This document shows positions 24,613 to 33,485 of a DNA stretch of 64,000 bases, piece by piece. Both the position numbers and the translations under genes were made by a program. The stretch is from CAWVSB01 sp046710535 (GTDB lineage: Bacteria > Pseudomonadota > Gammaproteobacteria > Pseudomonadales > CAWVSB01), in the NCBI GenBank assembly GCA_046710535.1, contig JBKEHH010000010.1, positions 47,016 to 111,015 of the forward strand. The letters are read 5' to 3'. Numbering within the stretch: position 1 is the stretch's first letter; every line of letters starts with the position of its first letter. The notes beneath the pieces are model-generated. The model saw nothing but the letters and a program-made list of their open reading frames with translations, was not told where the DNA came from and did no database searches.

Positions 24613-25980
24613 CTAACCAAATTTTTCAGCCATAACCTTTTGAGTATCATCTAAGGCTAATTTAGCTTTGTCAAAAAGCTCATCAATTTGCTCCAGCGTC
24701 ATAATCAGTGGTGGCGCAATAATCATCGTATCGCCCGTTGCACGCATTACTAAGCCATTGGCGATAGAGGCATCACGACATGCTGCACCGGCATCACTAT
24801 TATCGCTAAAACGGGTACGACTAGCTTTATCTTTAACTAGCTCGATAGCGCCAACCATACCCACGGACCTGACTTCGCCAACTATTGGATGATCTGCCAG
24901 CGCTTGGAGACGCTTGGAGAAATGTGGCCCATTGACCTTATCAACATTTTCAACAATATTTTGCTCGTGTAATATTTTCAAAGTTGCCAGTGCAGCAGCA
25001 CATGCCGCAGGATGACCCGAATAAGTAAAACCATGGCCAAACTCGCCACCGTCTGCTTTCAGTACATCGGCCACTTTGTCAGCAATCATTACGCCACCTA
25101 ATGGCTGATAGCCATTGGTAACCGCTTTAGCAAAATTAATTAAATCGGGTTTAGTGTCATAGTAGTCACAGCCAAACCACTTGCCGGTACGGCCAAAGCC
25201 AAATATCACTTCGTCGGAGACAAACAAAATATCGTACTTATTTAAAATACGCTTCACTTCTGGCCAATAAGTTGCTGGTGGAATAATAACGCCGCCCGCT
25301 CCTTGAATAGGCTCGGCAATAAAACAAGCAACGTTTTCTACGCCTAACTCAAGAATCTTATCTTCTAGCGACTTGGCCGCCTTTAAACCCAGTTCGTCAG
25401 GTGTTAAGTCTCCACCTTCACCAAACCAATAAGGCTGATCCACATGCACAATATCTGGCAATACATTAAATTGCTCATGCATAAAGCCCATGCCACCCAA
25501 GCTTGCTGCCGCCACAGTACTGCCATGGTAGGCATTTTTACGACTAATAATGACGCGTTTATCTGGCTGGCCTTTTAAATCCCAATAGCGACGAACTAAG
25601 CGAATAACAGTGTCATTACCTTCTGAACCAGAATTGGTATAAAACACATTATTAATATGATCTGGCGCTACTTTTGACAGCTCTTCAGCTAGCTGAATAG
25701 CCGGTGGATGAGAGCATTGAAAAAAGCTGTTGTAGTAAGGTAACTTTTGTAGCTGCTTAGCCACCGCATCAACAATCGATTGCTGACTATAGCCCAAGTT
25801 ACAGCACCATAAGCCTGACATCCCATCGAGTAATTTTCCTTCAGATGAATAGATATAAACATCTTCCGCTTGGCTAACCAAGCGAGTGCCGTTTTGACCT
25901 AATTGTTTAAAGTCGCTAAACGGATGTAAAAAATGGGCTTTGTCACTGGCCTGTAAGGCTTCATTCGATACTTTAGACAT
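24613..25980 (-). CDS. spuC: Putrescine/polyamine:pyruvate aminotransferase, SpuC-like
   Basis: A class III PLP aminotransferase of 455 residues that closely follows SpuC of P. aeruginosa. Landmarks include MSGLWCCNLGY, FYTNSGSEGNDTVIRLVRRYW, DQPYWFGEGGDLTPDELG and LFVSDEVIFGFGRTGKWFG. The PLP-binding Lys is in LINFAKAVTNGYQPLGG. SpuC moves an amino group from putrescine (or a related diamine) to pyruvate. A perfect 14-bp palindrome, AATGTGATCACATT, lies 90 nt upstream (26070-26083). A near copy precedes the GntR gene at 27152, so that regulator probably controls spuC. The gene stands alone and ends at a strong terminator. Confidence 0.85.
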   Translation of the reverse strand: MSKVSNEALQASDKAHFLHPFSDFKQLGQNGTRLVSQAEDVYIYSSEGKLLDGMSGLWCCNLGYSQQSIVDAVAKQLQKLPYYNSFFQCSHPPAIQLAEELSKVAPDHINNVFYTNSGSEGNDTVIRLVRRYWDLKGQPDKRVIISRKNAYHGSTVAAASLGGMGFMHEQFNVLPDIVHVDQPYWFGEGGDLTPDELGLKAAKSLEDKILELGVENVACFIAEPIQGAGGVIIPPATYWPEVKRILNKYDILFVSDEVIFGFGRTGKWFGCDYYDTKPDLINFAKAVTNGYQPLGGVMIADKVADVLKADGGEFGHGFTYSGHPAACAAALATLKILHEQNIVENVDKVNGPHFSKRLQALADHPIVGEVRSVGMVGAIELVKDKASRTRFSDNSDAGAACRDASIANGLVMRATGDTMIIAPPLIMTLEQIDELFDKAKLALDDTQKVMAEKFG

Positions 25981-26069
25981 ATACTTATCTCACTCTGTCG
26001 GGGACATAATTTGGCCGAAACCAGCACAGCGAACAGGCGCTGCGCACTCATTAATTGAGGCCATCATAC

Positions 26070-26083
26070 AATGTGATCACATT
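26070..26083. promoter_or_regulatory. Palindromic operator, probable GntR site upstream of spuC
   Basis: AATGTGATCACATT is a perfect 14-bp palindrome in the intergenic region before spuC. The half-sites abut without a spacer, so it does not match a CRP site. Thirteen of its 14 bases recur at 27110-27123. Confidence 0.65.
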
Positions 26084-26137
26084 TTTGCAAGAGTTTGTTA
26101 GATATAGGCTACAGCCCTTATATATCAACAGATATAG

Positions 26138-27001
26138 TTAGAAAACAATGGTCTTATTGTCCTTAATAATCACCCTATCTTCGATATGAAAGCGCAATGC
26201 CCTGGCCAAAACGGTCTTCTCAACATCGCGCCCTAAGCGCACCATATCGTCCTGACTATGGTCGTGATTAATCCGGATCACATCTTGATCGATAATGGGC
26301 CCCTCATCCAAACTATGAGTAACATAATGACTGGTAGCACCAATCAATTTAACACCACGTTCATAGGCTTTTTGATAAGGGTTTGCACCAATAAATGACG
26401 GTAGAAAGCTATGATGAATATTAATCATCTGACCACTATATTTTTCACACATAGCTGGCGGAATAATTTGCATATAACGGGCTAGCACCACTGTTTGGGT
26501 ATCATAACTAGTCAGAATATTGTCGATTTCATCAAAGGCTGCAGACTTATTGTCTTTATTGATAGGCACATGGTGAAAAGGAATGCCATGCCACTCAACC
26601 ATGCTACTCAGATTGTCATGATTGCTAATAACACAAGGGATATCACATTGAAGCTCGCCGCTATACCAGCGGTGCAATAAATCTGCCAAGCAGTGAGAGG
26701 AGTGACTAACAAGTAATGCTACACGGCGCTTTTGTTGTGCATCGTGAATATACCAATTCATCTTCAATTCTTGCGCTAACACGTCAAAGCGCAAGCGAAA
26801 CTCTTCAATAGTTAAGTCTAGTGAATCTGTGCGCACCACATTGCGCATAAAAAACCAGCCGCTATCTGGGTCAGAGTGATAACTGGCTTCTGTTAACCAA
26901 CCCCCATGATCGGCTATAAACTGAGTCACTTTGGCCACAATACCGACCTGATCGGGACAAGAAATAATAAATCGATAGGTATTTCCTATTTCACCTGCCA
27001 T
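26138..27001 (-). CDS. purU: Formyltetrahydrofolate deformylase
   Basis: Hydrolyses 10-formyl-THF to formate and THF, balancing one-carbon pools. The 287-residue product has an N-terminal ACT domain (YRFIISCPDQVGIVAKVTQF) and a formyltransferase-type catalytic domain. The catalytic region contains INIHHSFLPSFIGANPYQKA and IGATSHYVTHSLDEGPIIDQ, with the Asn/His/Asp triad of the formyl transfer fold. The length is that of the family. The gene is divergent from the GntR regulator at 27152, with 150 nt between; the palindrome at 27110-27123 could affect it. In many proteobacteria purU supports formaldehyde or glycine-related C1 metabolism. Confidence 0.95.
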   Translation of the reverse strand: MAGEIGNTYRFIISCPDQVGIVAKVTQFIADHGGWLTEASYHSDPDSGWFFMRNVVRTDSLDLTIEEFRLRFDVLAQELKMNWYIHDAQQKRRVALLVSHSSHCLADLLHRWYSGELQCDIPCVISNHDNLSSMVEWHGIPFHHVPINKDNKSAAFDEIDNILTSYDTQTVVLARYMQIIPPAMCEKYSGQMINIHHSFLPSFIGANPYQKAYERGVKLIGATSHYVTHSLDEGPIIDQDVIRINHDHSQDDMVRLGRDVEKTVLARALRFHIEDRVIIKDNKTIVF

Positions 27002-27109
27002 TGAGATTCCAAATAATTATAGAGTTATGGTTTAAGTTAGCGCAAAAGTAAGTCAGATACCCGATTTTAATCCAATGATTGAATAGCATAAGTATCAAAC
27101 GGTACAATA

Positions 27110-27123
27110 AACGTGATCACATT
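27110..27123. promoter_or_regulatory. Palindromic operator upstream of the GntR gene
   Basis: AACGTGATCACATT differs from the site at 26070-26083 by one base. It lies 29 nt before the GntR start and 109 nt before purU, so it can serve for autoregulation and for control of purU. Confidence 0.65.
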
Positions 27124-27151
27124 TAGTGATATTAATTAGAGTCAGCAAATA

Positions 27152-27829
27152 ATGAGCGACGACGACAATAATCCGGAGTTTAAAACCCAGCAAGAACGCG
27201 TTTACCATCAATTACGCGAAGCTATTTTACGCGGTAAGTTTAAGCCAGGAAATAGCGTAACCTTGCGCGGTATCGCCGCAATGCTAGATGTAAGCTTAAT
27301 GCCGGTAAGAGATTCTTTGCGCCGCTTAACCACCGAGCGTGCTTTACAGTTACTTGAAAACCGACGCATTGCAGTGCCTGAAATGTCACCAGAAAAACTA
27401 GAAGAAATTTATCAGGCTCGTACTGCGCTGGAGTGTTTAGCCGCTACCCGTGCCATGCCTTATATTGATGACAAGGCCATTATTGAACTTGAAAAACTAA
27501 ACGATAAACATAATTTAGCCATTAGCTGCGGCGATGTGGAAAACTATATTTATATTAATTTCCAGTTTCATCGAAAGATCTATAGCTATGGCCAACCACA
27601 AGCGTTAATGCCCCTTATCGAAAGCCTCTGGCTACAAATAGCACCGTTTATGCAATCTATTTTTGCACAAATTAAAGAGGCTGATTCATTATCACAAGGT
27701 AATGATCAACATAGACAAGCTCTGGACGCAATTAAGGCCAAAGACGCCAAACTGTTAGCTGAAGTGATATGTACAGACATATTAGATGGCGCCATTGGCT
27801 TACAACAAGCAAAGGGGTGGCCACTATGA
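27152..27829 (+). CDS. GntR-family regulator, FCD subfamily
   Basis: The 225-residue product has a GntR winged helix-turn-helix (residues 12-75: VYHQLREAILRGKFKPGNSV, LRGIAAMLDVSLMPVRDSLR, RLTTERALQL) and an FCD ligand domain with the usual metal-binding positions (IYQARTALE early, FHRKIYSYGQ in the middle, NDQHRQALDAI late). FCD GntR regulators usually repress catabolic genes until an organic acid or amine binds. Its own upstream palindrome is nearly identical to the one before spuC, pointing to a small regulon of spuC, itself and possibly purU. The ligand is unknown. Confidence 0.88.
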   Translation: MSDDDNNPEFKTQQERVYHQLREAILRGKFKPGNSVTLRGIAAMLDVSLMPVRDSLRRLTTERALQLLENRRIAVPEMSPEKLEEIYQARTALECLAATRAMPYIDDKAIIELEKLNDKHNLAISCGDVENYIYINFQFHRKIYSYGQPQALMPLIESLWLQIAPFMQSIFAQIKEADSLSQGNDQHRQALDAIKAKDAKLLAEVICTDILDGAIGLQQAKGWPL

Positions 27830-27908
27830 GGCCATACTAGTTTACTGAACGCTTAAGAAATAAGCCTTTCAAACGCTCTATAAGATTGATTGTAAGGCGC
27901 ATCAATTT

Positions 27909-29285
27909 CTATACTGGCAAAGTAATCCTCACCTCAAATTGCTTGGTATCTTTTTTGTAGGCGTAACTAAAAGAGCCGCCATGCATTTCACAAATACGCT
28001 CAACCATAGATAATCCTAGCCCTGAGCCAGTTGAGCGACTGCCAGCGGGCCGATAAAAGCGGTCGCCAAGCTTTGCCACGTCTTCATCAGCAATCTCGCC
28101 ACAATCATTAACTATGGTCAGAGAAATTGCTTCGGTTTGAGCTAGGCGCACAGTTACTTGGCCATTATCAGCCGTATATTTAAAGGCATTACCTAAAATA
28201 TTACGCACCAATATCGACAAACCTTCACGATTACCACTAATCAATACGCTAGTGTCGGCTAGGCGAATAGATAAGTTTTTGTCTGCCGCTATATGACTAA
28301 GTTCGGCACTGACCTCTAACAGCAACTCATTAAGGTCAATCACGTCGGAGCTTAACTGTAACTGCGGATCGAGACGCGCAAGGGTCAACAACTGCTTAAC
28401 CGTATGCGATGCTCTGTCCACACGATCGTTAATACGCGACAGCATTGCTTTCATATCATCATCTGCGACCATTCGCTGACACAGTTGCACCTCAATTTTG
28501 ATAGCCGCTAGCGGTGTTTGCATTTCATGGGCCGCATTAGCGGTGAATCGTTGTTCACTTTCCAATGCACGTTCAAGCCTCGCTAACAAACTATTTAATG
28601 AGCTATGCAAAGGCTCTAATTCTGAATAAGGGCAATCTGCCTCAATAGGCGCTAAGGATTCTGGCGTACGTTCAGAAATTTGCTCGGCTAATTTGCGCAA
28701 TGGCTTAATGCCATGGCTAGTACCGTAGTAAATAAATAAGCCCGTTAACGGTAACACTATTAATAGCGGCATTAACATACTGGCAAAAATCCAGCGCAAG
28801 CTATTCTCAGCACGGTTTAAATTTACTCCGACGGCAAACCAAACGTCTAACTCTTCATCGTGACTATATAACACACGCCAGACTTCTTTAGGCTCGCCAA
28901 TACGGTCGAAAACTTTCAACTTAGCTTCATTTGGCAACTGAAATATCGGTGTACTTTCGCCAACAACAAGCTGTTGTTCACCAATAAAAATATTAATAGC
29001 GGGCGCCAGTGGACCATCGTCTACCCCTACATCGGTAATTCTTAACGCCTGTCCTTCTTGCTGCATTCGGCTAATAAAGTAGGCCTCAACCTCTTCCTCT
29101 CCATGTACCGAAATTGCTCTAAATATACCTTTAGAAGCACCTAAAAATAACGCTAACTGATTATCAATTTGCTCCAGTAAAACCTTGCTGGAATAGAAAA
29201 AAGTGACCGATGCGGAAAACAGCCAGCCCAGTAGCATTAATGCTAATAAGACCATGACTAAACGGCCTTTTAATGTTTTTTTCAT
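27909..29285 (-). CDS. qseC: Sensor histidine kinase, QseC-like
   Basis: The 458-residue protein is anchored in the inner membrane by two segments (about 8-30 and 165-187) with a periplasmic region between. It then has a HAMP region (KPLRKLAEQISERTPESL), the phospho-acceptor box FTANAAHEMQTPLAAIKIEV, an N box (NILGNAFKYTADNGQVTVRL) and a G box (GSGLGLSMVERICEMHGG). QseC-type kinases phosphorylate the partner OmpR-type regulator. It overlaps the response-regulator gene by 4 nt (ATGA), so translation is coupled. The assignment to QseC rather than PmrB/TctE relatives is moderate. Confidence 0.85.
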   Translation of the reverse strand: MKKTLKGRLVMVLLALMLLGWLFSASVTFFYSSKVLLEQIDNQLALFLGASKGIFRAISVHGEEEVEAYFISRMQQEGQALRITDVGVDDGPLAPAINIFIGEQQLVVGESTPIFQLPNEAKLKVFDRIGEPKEVWRVLYSHDEELDVWFAVGVNLNRAENSLRWIFASMLMPLLIVLPLTGLFIYYGTSHGIKPLRKLAEQISERTPESLAPIEADCPYSELEPLHSSLNSLLARLERALESEQRFTANAAHEMQTPLAAIKIEVQLCQRMVADDDMKAMLSRINDRVDRASHTVKQLLTLARLDPQLQLSSDVIDLNELLLEVSAELSHIAADKNLSIRLADTSVLISGNREGLSILVRNILGNAFKYTADNGQVTVRLAQTEAISLTIVNDCGEIADEDVAKLGDRFYRPAGSRSTGSGLGLSMVERICEMHGGSFSYAYKKDTKQFEVRITLPV

Positions 29286-29944
29286 TCAGTAATCCTATAA
29301 CCAATTCCGCGCATTGTTTGAATACGCTTGCTGCCAAAACGCTTGCGTAATTTAGATATATAGACCTCAACCGTATTAGAACTCACTTCGTCGCCCCAGC
29401 CATAGATGCCCTCTTCTAAGCGGATTTTGGTAACAAAACGTTCTTTATTGCGTAATAAAATTTCTAAAATAGCGAGTTCTTTAGCGGTTAAATCTATCGC
29501 GTCGCCTCCATATTTAACACTTCGTTCAACGGGGTTAAACTCTATATCAGCGCAACTTGTAACAGCCACTATGGGCCTATGAGTGCGCCGCATTAGCGAC
29601 CTGATACGCGCTGACAGTTCATCTATATCGAAGGGTTTGGTTAAATAATCATCAGCACCAGAATCTAAACCTTTAATTCTATCCGGCACCGCATCTAAAG
29701 CGGTCAACATTAACACCGGCAATAGGCATTTTTCAGTACGCAACTGACTAACTACCTGAAAGCCGTTCATTATCGGCAACCCTACATCTAAAACGATTAA
29801 ATCGTAAGGCGTGACGTTTACCGCCGGCATTACATGATCACCCCGCTCCAGCCAGTCAACCGCATAACCTTCAAATACCAAGGCGGTTTTTAGCGATTCA
29901 CCTAGCTGCTTGTCATCTTCGACTAGTAAAATTCTCATAGCCAA
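29282..29944 (-). CDS. qseB: OmpR-family response regulator, QseB-like
   Basis: The 220-residue product has a receiver domain with the acidic pair ED (LLVEDDKQLG), the phospho-acceptor Asp in DLIVLDVGLP, the Thr in LMLTALDA, and Lys in YLTKPFDIDEL. An OmpR/PhoB winged helix follows (LTAKELAILEILLRNKERFV, then VSSNTVEVYISKLRKRF, GIGYRI). It is the first gene of the pair and the kinase follows with a 4-nt overlap. Two small secreted-protein genes upstream (30055 and 30452) are candidate targets by position only. Confidence 0.92.
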   Translation of the reverse strand: MAMRILLVEDDKQLGESLKTALVFEGYAVDWLERGDHVMPAVNVTPYDLIVLDVGLPIMNGFQVVSQLRTEKCLLPVLMLTALDAVPDRIKGLDSGADDYLTKPFDIDELSARIRSLMRRTHRPIVAVTSCADIEFNPVERSVKYGGDAIDLTAKELAILEILLRNKERFVTKIRLEEGIYGWGDEVSSNTVEVYISKLRKRFGSKRIQTMRGIGYRITE

Positions 29945-29976
29945 ATCCTGACCGACATAGCCTTATCTGTAAAGAC

Positions 29977-30000
29977 AAAAAAGCCGACACTAAGGCCGGC
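29977..30000 (-). terminator. Probable intrinsic terminator after the small secreted protein gene
   Basis: On the minus strand GCCGGCCTTAGTGTCGGC is followed by TTTTTTGTC. The stem is short (4-5 bp). Confidence 0.5.
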
Positions 30001-30054
30001 AATAAATACGAGACACATCTATTTGCTATAAGCTAAAACCTAGCACTGGAGTAT

Positions 30055-30306
30055 TTATTCGCTAACGTCATTACCTTCACTTGAATCGGCGATTAGTTGC
30101 TCTGTAGCAGCTTCCCAAAAACTATCGAAGCTAACATTGTCTACTGTCATTTCAGCTATCACTTCAGGCATAGATATTGTTGGCATACTTAATGTTGGCA
30201 TACTTAATGTTGGCAACTGTATGTCTAGCGGTAAAGCCATGCTAGTAGTTGATACTAGCGTTAAAGCTGCTACTGCGATTAGTTGGTTAATAGTTAAGTT
30301 TTTCAT
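30055..30306 (-). CDS. Small secreted protein with L-S-M-P-T repeats
   Basis: The start is the ATG at 30306, which has CTGGAG at a good distance; an upstream in-frame codon would add six residues. The 83-residue product has a signal peptide (LIAVAALTLVSTTSMA), then LPTLSMPTLSMPTISMPEV, three short repeats encoded by a 15-bp tandem unit (about 30177-30207). An acidic tail follows. No family is recognised. Periplasmic or surface location follows from the signal. It is divergent to another small secreted gene (30452) and upstream of the QseBC-like pair, reminiscent of the small periplasmic proteins often found next to that system. Confidence 0.6.
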   Translation of the reverse strand: MKNLTINQLIAVAALTLVSTTSMALPLDIQLPTLSMPTLSMPTISMPEVIAEMTVDNVSFDSFWEAATEQLIADSSEGNDVSE

Positions 30307-30451
30307 TGTCTTACTCCAGGTCATTTGCTTTTGTTACTGCATATTTTGCACTTTGAAACTGAAATGAACCTGAAACCGATGAACTTTTTTACTACTTTTT
30401 TGTTAATTTGGTAACAACCTATACAAAACAACAAGAATATTTAGGAAAACA

Positions 30452-30949
30452 ATGAAAATTAAGATTATTTTGCTATTGCTCGCCTTGGCACTGGTCGCAC
30501 CAATGATAATTTCTGAACCTGATGGCAACCCCATAATGACGGTAGATGATTGGAAGCCCGACACCAACATGCTCGCCAAAGTAAAAGAAATAGCGAGTTC
30601 GACTATTCAAGTGATTGAAGAGCTAACCAATACATCCCTAAGCGACGACAGTTTAGATACTGGTAATGTTATGCACAAATGGCAAGACTCGGAGGGGCTT
30701 TGGCATTTTTCAGATAGTATTCCTGAAGGTAGCCAAGTCAAAAATCTAACGACAGGTGAGATACCTAAACTAGCTAATGACACTATAGTCGCGGAGAAAG
30801 TAACCATAGCGACTAACAACAAGAGTGAGGCAACTGAACTGCCATCATCACCACTGGGTTCGCCCACTAAAGTTGCTCAGCTGAAGTCAGACTCAGAAAA
30901 TATTAAGCAGACGTCGCAACAGCCCGCAGACACGCTGGAATCAATGTAA
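30452..30949 (+). CDS. Membrane-anchored protein with DUF4124-like motif
   Basis: The 165-residue product has an N-terminal hydrophobic segment (IKIILLLLALALVAPMII) that may be a signal anchor. A region with HKWQDSEGLWHFSDSIPEGS follows, the core of the DUF4124 domain (Y/H-x-W-x-D-x-x-G-x-x-x-[FY]-[ST]-D). The rest is low-complexity Ser/Thr/Gln. DUF4124 proteins are common, small and of unknown role in proteobacterial envelopes. The ATG is preceded by TTTAGGAAAAC, an adequate ribosome site. It ends 1 nt before the stop of the convergent thioesterase gene. Confidence 0.7.
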   Translation: MKIKIILLLLALALVAPMIISEPDGNPIMTVDDWKPDTNMLAKVKEIASSTIQVIEELTNTSLSDDSLDTGNVMHKWQDSEGLWHFSDSIPEGSQVKNLTTGEIPKLANDTIVAEKVTIATNNKSEATELPSSPLGSPTKVAQLKSDSENIKQTSQQPADTLESM

Positions 30950-30950
30950 G

Positions 30951-31637
30951 TTATTCCAGCGGTCTTAACATATGTACCCCACCCTTAGGCGCGATAAACA
31001 AACCTTCGCAACTTGCGGTTTTATGATCGCCATCAAACATCTCGCCGTGAATAACAGTTTTACGGCCATCTACTCTTTCTAACCAAGCTTTTAGTTGTAG
31101 CTGTTTATTTAATGGCGACCGAGCATGATAATGAACAGTTAACCGTCCCGTCATTCCCGGCTGCTTACCAATCATTTGGGCCATGCCCAAAAATTGATCA
31201 AATATAGCTGCCACAAACCCGCCATGAATTGTTCCCGGCGGGCCTTCGTAAGCCCAACCACAAAATACACTGCCAGAGGCTTTGCCATCTTTGACTTCAA
31301 TTGTCACCGGCGGTGACAACGGGTTTGATAAACCACTTAACGGGCTTAGCTCATGGCTGACGTCACTAAATGATTGATATGGGCCATTCTCAAGATAATC
31401 TACTTTGCCAAAATAACGTGGCGAATTTTCTAGCGCTGCCACTGCACCATCAAGTGAGCTGGAAATATTATCCAACACCTCAATATCAGCGTCACTAGTC
31501 ACTAACAATTCGATTAAGTCTTTAATTTTTGCGCTAACTTGACGCGTTGCTTGCCAATTTTCGCGATACTCTGGTTCCAGATTAGCAATTGAATCTGGAA
31601 TTATATAAACATCGGGTATTTCAAAATCGTCCTTCAT
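30951..31637 (-). CDS. Hotdog-fold thioesterase (PaaI/4HBT-like)
   Basis: The 228-residue product has an N-terminal extension of about 110 residues, then a 4HBT/PaaI domain: VFCGWAYEGPPGTIHGGFVA with the conserved G-x-x-H-G-G, then AIFDQFLGMAQ, the helix carrying the catalytic Asp/Glu. RLTVHYHARSPLNKQLQLKA is the long strand of the fold. It would hydrolyse an acyl-CoA in the cytoplasm. The 13-nt gap to the upstream amidohydrolase suggests an operon. Confidence 0.8.
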   Translation of the reverse strand: MKDDFEIPDVYIIPDSIANLEPEYRENWQATRQVSAKIKDLIELLVTSDADIEVLDNISSSLDGAVAALENSPRYFGKVDYLENGPYQSFSDVSHELSPLSGLSNPLSPPVTIEVKDGKASGSVFCGWAYEGPPGTIHGGFVAAIFDQFLGMAQMIGKQPGMTGRLTVHYHARSPLNKQLQLKAWLERVDGRKTVIHGEMFDGDHKTASCEGLFIAPKGGVHMLRPLE

Positions 31638-31650
31638 TTTATCTACCGCA

Positions 31651-33390
31651 TTATTGCTTATAAGTTGTCACGCCACCCACTATGGTGCGAATAACGTTGA
31701 TGTCTTTTATTGCTGTTGGAATATCTAAGGGGTTTTGATCCAACACTACTAAGTCAGCAAACTTACCCGCCTCTATGGAGCCAATCTGATCTTCTTTAAA
31801 TATCTGCCAAGCCGCATCTATAGTAGTGGCTCTTAGTGCCTGCATGACACTCACGCGTTGCTCAGGTCCAATAACTTTGCCACTGGTTGATAAGCGATTA
31901 ACCGTAGCCCAAACCCCCAGCAGTGGATCCATTGGCACAATAGGAGCGTCAAGATGAATAGAGAAGCGTAAATCCAAGTCTAGGGCTGATTTAGTTGGAC
32001 TCATTCTAGCGGCGCGCTCTGGCCCCATAAATATATCCCGATGACGATCGCCCCAATAGTAAGTATGCGCACTAAAGAAGCTAGGAGTAATACCAAGCTC
32101 TTTCATTCTTACTAATTGGTCTTCGCGCGCCATTTGCGCGTGAATCAGTATTAGCCGAGGGTCAGCAACATAATTCTCTTGTTGGGCCAACGCAAAGGCA
32201 TCAATGATGTCATCAATCGCCGCATCACCATTGCCGTGTATAGCCATTTGATAGCCAGCTTTATGATATTTGCTAACCCACTCAATCAAGTCTTCTTTGA
32301 TAACTCGAGAATAGCCTCTGCTGAGTTTTTCCGAGCCTAATTCACTATCGCCATGATCAGCACCATGGCCGCCGCCGAGTGACTGCACATGATAAGGTTT
32401 AGACAAATAGCCGGTATAGCCCTGAATACTGCCATCGGCAATGATTTTTATAGCGCCAATATCTAACTTAGCCGTTTTATAATCTTCTTTAGCAACTTTA
32501 CCACTTAGAAAGTCTTCGCCGAACTGATCAAATATAGGCCAGAGATTTACCCGCATCGGAATCAAATTTAATTTGTCAGCAGCAACCAAGCCAGCGGTAA
32601 TTTTACTCTCAACCGCTCCAGCCTGAGCACTGGTAACGCCTTTGGCACTATATTCTTTCACCGCCGCTTGAAGAATATTTAAGCTCTCTAGAGCGCCAAA
32701 ATCCATTGCTAGCATTTGCGCATGTAATGCAGCTGTCTCTTCGACTAAGCCCGTTAGTTCGCCATTACCATCTTTGACATAAACACCACCATCCATATCT
32801 GGCGTATTCTTATCTACATCAATCAATTCGAAAGCCTTGCTATTAAGCACGCCCATATGACCAGATATATGCAAAATGAATACGGGATTGTCTGGAAACT
32901 CATTATCTAATTCTTGAATCGTTATATGCCGGTGCTCGACAATTGAAGTGTCGTCATAGCCATAACCAACAATCCATTCGCCGGCGTCTACGCCTGCATA
33001 TTTCGCTTTTAACGCTGTAATTAACTCGGGGATATTTTTAATAGCTCCTATGGGAGGGCTATTTAGGTCAGCGATGTAATAATTGATACCTGAGGCGGGA
33101 AAGTGACCATGGGCATCAATAAAACCCGGCATGAGAGTCTTGCCGGCTAAATCATAAACTACTGTATCCCCATTCATATACGGCTTAACTTTCTGCAAAC
33201 TGCCAACAGCAACTATCTTGTCGTTCTCAATGACTACCGCTTCTGCAATGGAGTTTTGAGCATCCATAGTCAATACCGTACCATTTATAAAAGCTTGGCT
33301 TGCGAGCGGTTGCGCTGGCAGCAGCTTTATATAAACAATAATTACTACCATTATTAATAAGAACAACAGCACTAGCAAAAACTTTTTCAT
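31651..33390 (-). CDS. Amidohydrolase family protein (YtcJ-like), membrane-anchored
   Basis: The 579-residue product begins with one hydrophobic segment (KKFLLVLLFLLIMVVIIVYI), so it is probably anchored in the inner membrane facing the periplasm. The amidohydrolase part shows LAGKTLMPGFIDAHGHFPAS (metal-binding HxH), MAIHGNGDAAIDDIIDAF, HAQMAREDQLVRMKELGI and a C-terminal IEAGKFADLVVLDQNPLDI typical of the YtcJ/N-substituted formamide deformylase subfamily. The substrate is not predictable. It is followed by the thioesterase gene after 13 nt. Confidence 0.85.
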   Translation of the reverse strand: MKKFLLVLLFLLIMVVIIVYIKLLPAQPLASQAFINGTVLTMDAQNSIAEAVVIENDKIVAVGSLQKVKPYMNGDTVVYDLAGKTLMPGFIDAHGHFPASGINYYIADLNSPPIGAIKNIPELITALKAKYAGVDAGEWIVGYGYDDTSIVEHRHITIQELDNEFPDNPVFILHISGHMGVLNSKAFELIDVDKNTPDMDGGVYVKDGNGELTGLVEETAALHAQMLAMDFGALESLNILQAAVKEYSAKGVTSAQAGAVESKITAGLVAADKLNLIPMRVNLWPIFDQFGEDFLSGKVAKEDYKTAKLDIGAIKIIADGSIQGYTGYLSKPYHVQSLGGGHGADHGDSELGSEKLSRGYSRVIKEDLIEWVSKYHKAGYQMAIHGNGDAAIDDIIDAFALAQQENYVADPRLILIHAQMAREDQLVRMKELGITPSFFSAHTYYWGDRHRDIFMGPERAARMSPTKSALDLDLRFSIHLDAPIVPMDPLLGVWATVNRLSTSGKVIGPEQRVSVMQALRATTIDAAWQIFKEDQIGSIEAGKFADLVVLDQNPLDIPTAIKDINVIRTIVGGVTTYKQ

Positions 33391-33485
33391 ACAGCTCCCT
33401 GAAGAAATACCATCAATACTGCTGATAGTATGACCATTGCTAGTAATTTAACTACTTAACTCTTTCTAATGTTCCACTACGTAAA

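Noticed and set aside
26070..26083. CRP binding site
   Set aside because: The half-sites TGTGA and TCACA abut; CRP needs a 6-bp spacer.
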